From: Elioraea sp. Yellowstone
GTDB taxonomy: Bacteria > Pseudomonadota > Alphaproteobacteria > Acetobacterales > Acetobacteraceae
Direction: 5' to 3'
NCBI RefSeq assembly: GCF_006704265.1
Contig: NZ_VIKA01000015.1
Span: 1-40,114 of the forward strand
DNA length: 40,114 nt
The notes beneath the pieces were generated by a model. It had not been told where the DNA came from, did no database searches, and worked only from the letters and a program-made list of their open reading frames with translations. Below, piece by piece: positions 39,606 through 40,114 of the stretch (its first letter is position 1; every line of letters starts with the position of its first letter). Position numbers and translations under genes: made by a program.

Positions 39606-40114
39606 CGGGACCGGACGGCCAGGCGGAGATTGTCGCGTTCCTCGCCGGTCTCGCCGGCCGTCCGCCGGTGGAGACGCATATCAGCCGCGTCTTCGTCGGC
39701 CGCGACACGGTCTGGAAGCTGCGCAAGCCCGTGCGGCTGTCGTTCCTCGACTTCTCGACCGTCGCCGCGCGCGAGCGGTTCAGCCGCCGCGAGTTCGCGC
39801 TCAACGCGCCGCACGCGCCCGGCCTCTACCGCGACGTCGTGGCGGTGACGCGCGCGCCCGACGGCACGCTCGCCCTCGGGGGCGCGGGCGAGGTCGTCGA
39901 CTGGGTGGTGCGGATGGCGCCGGTGCCGGCCGAGGATTTCCTCGACCGCGTGGCCGCGCGCGGCGGGCTGACGCCCACGCTGCTCGACGCGCTCGGCGAT
40001 GCGGTCGCGGCCATGCACGCGGCCCTGCCCGTCGCGCCCGGCGTCGATGCGGCGGCGGCGATGGCGCGGGTGATCGCCGGCAATGCCCGTGCGGCGGCGG
40101 AGGCGGGGCTCGCC
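39602..40114 (+). CDS. COG2187-type phosphotransferase-like protein, N-terminal part (3' cut by window)
   Basis: An open frame of 171 codons from GTG at 39602 to the window end. The N-terminal region matches the uncharacterised aminoglycoside-phosphotransferase-like family that is often fused to a C-terminal P-loop kinase: [75 protein letters not shown]. In this family the lysines of the KLRKP block take the place of the nucleotide-binding lysine. The start overlaps the pdxH stop (GTGA). Whether the AAA kinase half is present lies beyond the window. Function unknown. Confidence 0.78.
   Translation, partial: MTGPDGQAEIVAFLAGLAGRPPVETHISRVFVGRDTVWKLRKPVRLSFLDFSTVAARERFSRREFALNAPHAPGLYRDVVAVTRAPDGTLALGGAGEVVDWVVRMAPVPAEDFLDRVAARGGLTPTLLDALGDAVAAMHAALPVAPGVDAAAAMARVIAGNARAAAEAGLA

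Noticed and set aside
1-40114. tRNA, rRNA, CRISPR array, insertion sequence or prophage
   Set aside because: No cloverleaf-like tRNA with a CCA-type acceptor, no rRNA-like segment, no regularly spaced repeats, and no transposase or integrase motif was found on either strand.

Overview
This 40 kb window is chromosomal DNA of very high GC content (roughly 70% by eye) and is almost fully coding. Gene content and order point to an alphaproteobacterium, most likely Rhodospirillales/Acetobacteraceae-like. The reasons are an aroC-fabI-pdxH neighbourhood, an alphaproteobacterial C-minus ribosomal protein L31, a ROSE-type RNA thermometer with an RpoH-like promoter in front of a small heat-shock gene, and many FadR-type GntR regulators and CoA-ester catabolic genes. 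The family assignment is an inference; no rRNA or tRNA is present to test it. I see no CRISPR array, integrase, transposase or prophage gene.

Left part (1-13.2 kb): the tail of an unknown protein, then moaD-moaE (molybdopterin synthase). After these come a small SPW-repeat membrane protein and a TTC38-like TPR protein on the minus strand. A GntR regulator, a 3-His thiol dioxygenase and a PuuB-like flavin oxidase form one plus-strand cluster. A GT2/GT39 pair (minus) suggests lipid-linked sugar transfer to the envelope. A CNNM/CorC 'hemolysin' membrane protein follows. The minus-strand run gpt, acyl-CoA dehydrogenase, MaoC hydratase and CitE-like lyase looks like a short CoA-thioester degradation unit attached to a purine-salvage gene.

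Middle (13.3-26 kb): a NitT/TauT-type ABC importer (binding protein, permease, ATPase, with overlapping start/stop codons), a DEAD-box RNA helicase and a KefB-type antiporter without a regulatory RCK domain. Then come hsp20 with its ROSE element and rpmE. A complete five-gene branched-chain-amino-acid-type ABC transporter (binding protein-H-M-G-F) is transcribed divergently from a group III phosphofructokinase.

Right part (26-40 kb): a minus-strand GntR, KAP NTPase and M20 peptidase run, in which the NTPase and peptidase share an ATGA overlap. Divergent from it is a five-gene set: OsmC, FMO-like flavoprotein, FAD monooxygenase, MaoC and BKACE (DUF849). It looks like an uncharacterised catabolic pathway probably controlled by the GntR. 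Three tandem inverted repeats separate it from an unidentified 402-residue protein. The window closes with aroC and fabI (minus), and pdxH and the start of a COG2187-type kinase (plus).

The observations most worth following up are the membrane-anchored KAP NTPase with Clp-N-like N-terminus coupled to a carboxypeptidase, the OsmC-to-BKACE operon, the ROSE thermometer, and the paired ATACC-N9-AAGGT palindromes near 35.5 kb.
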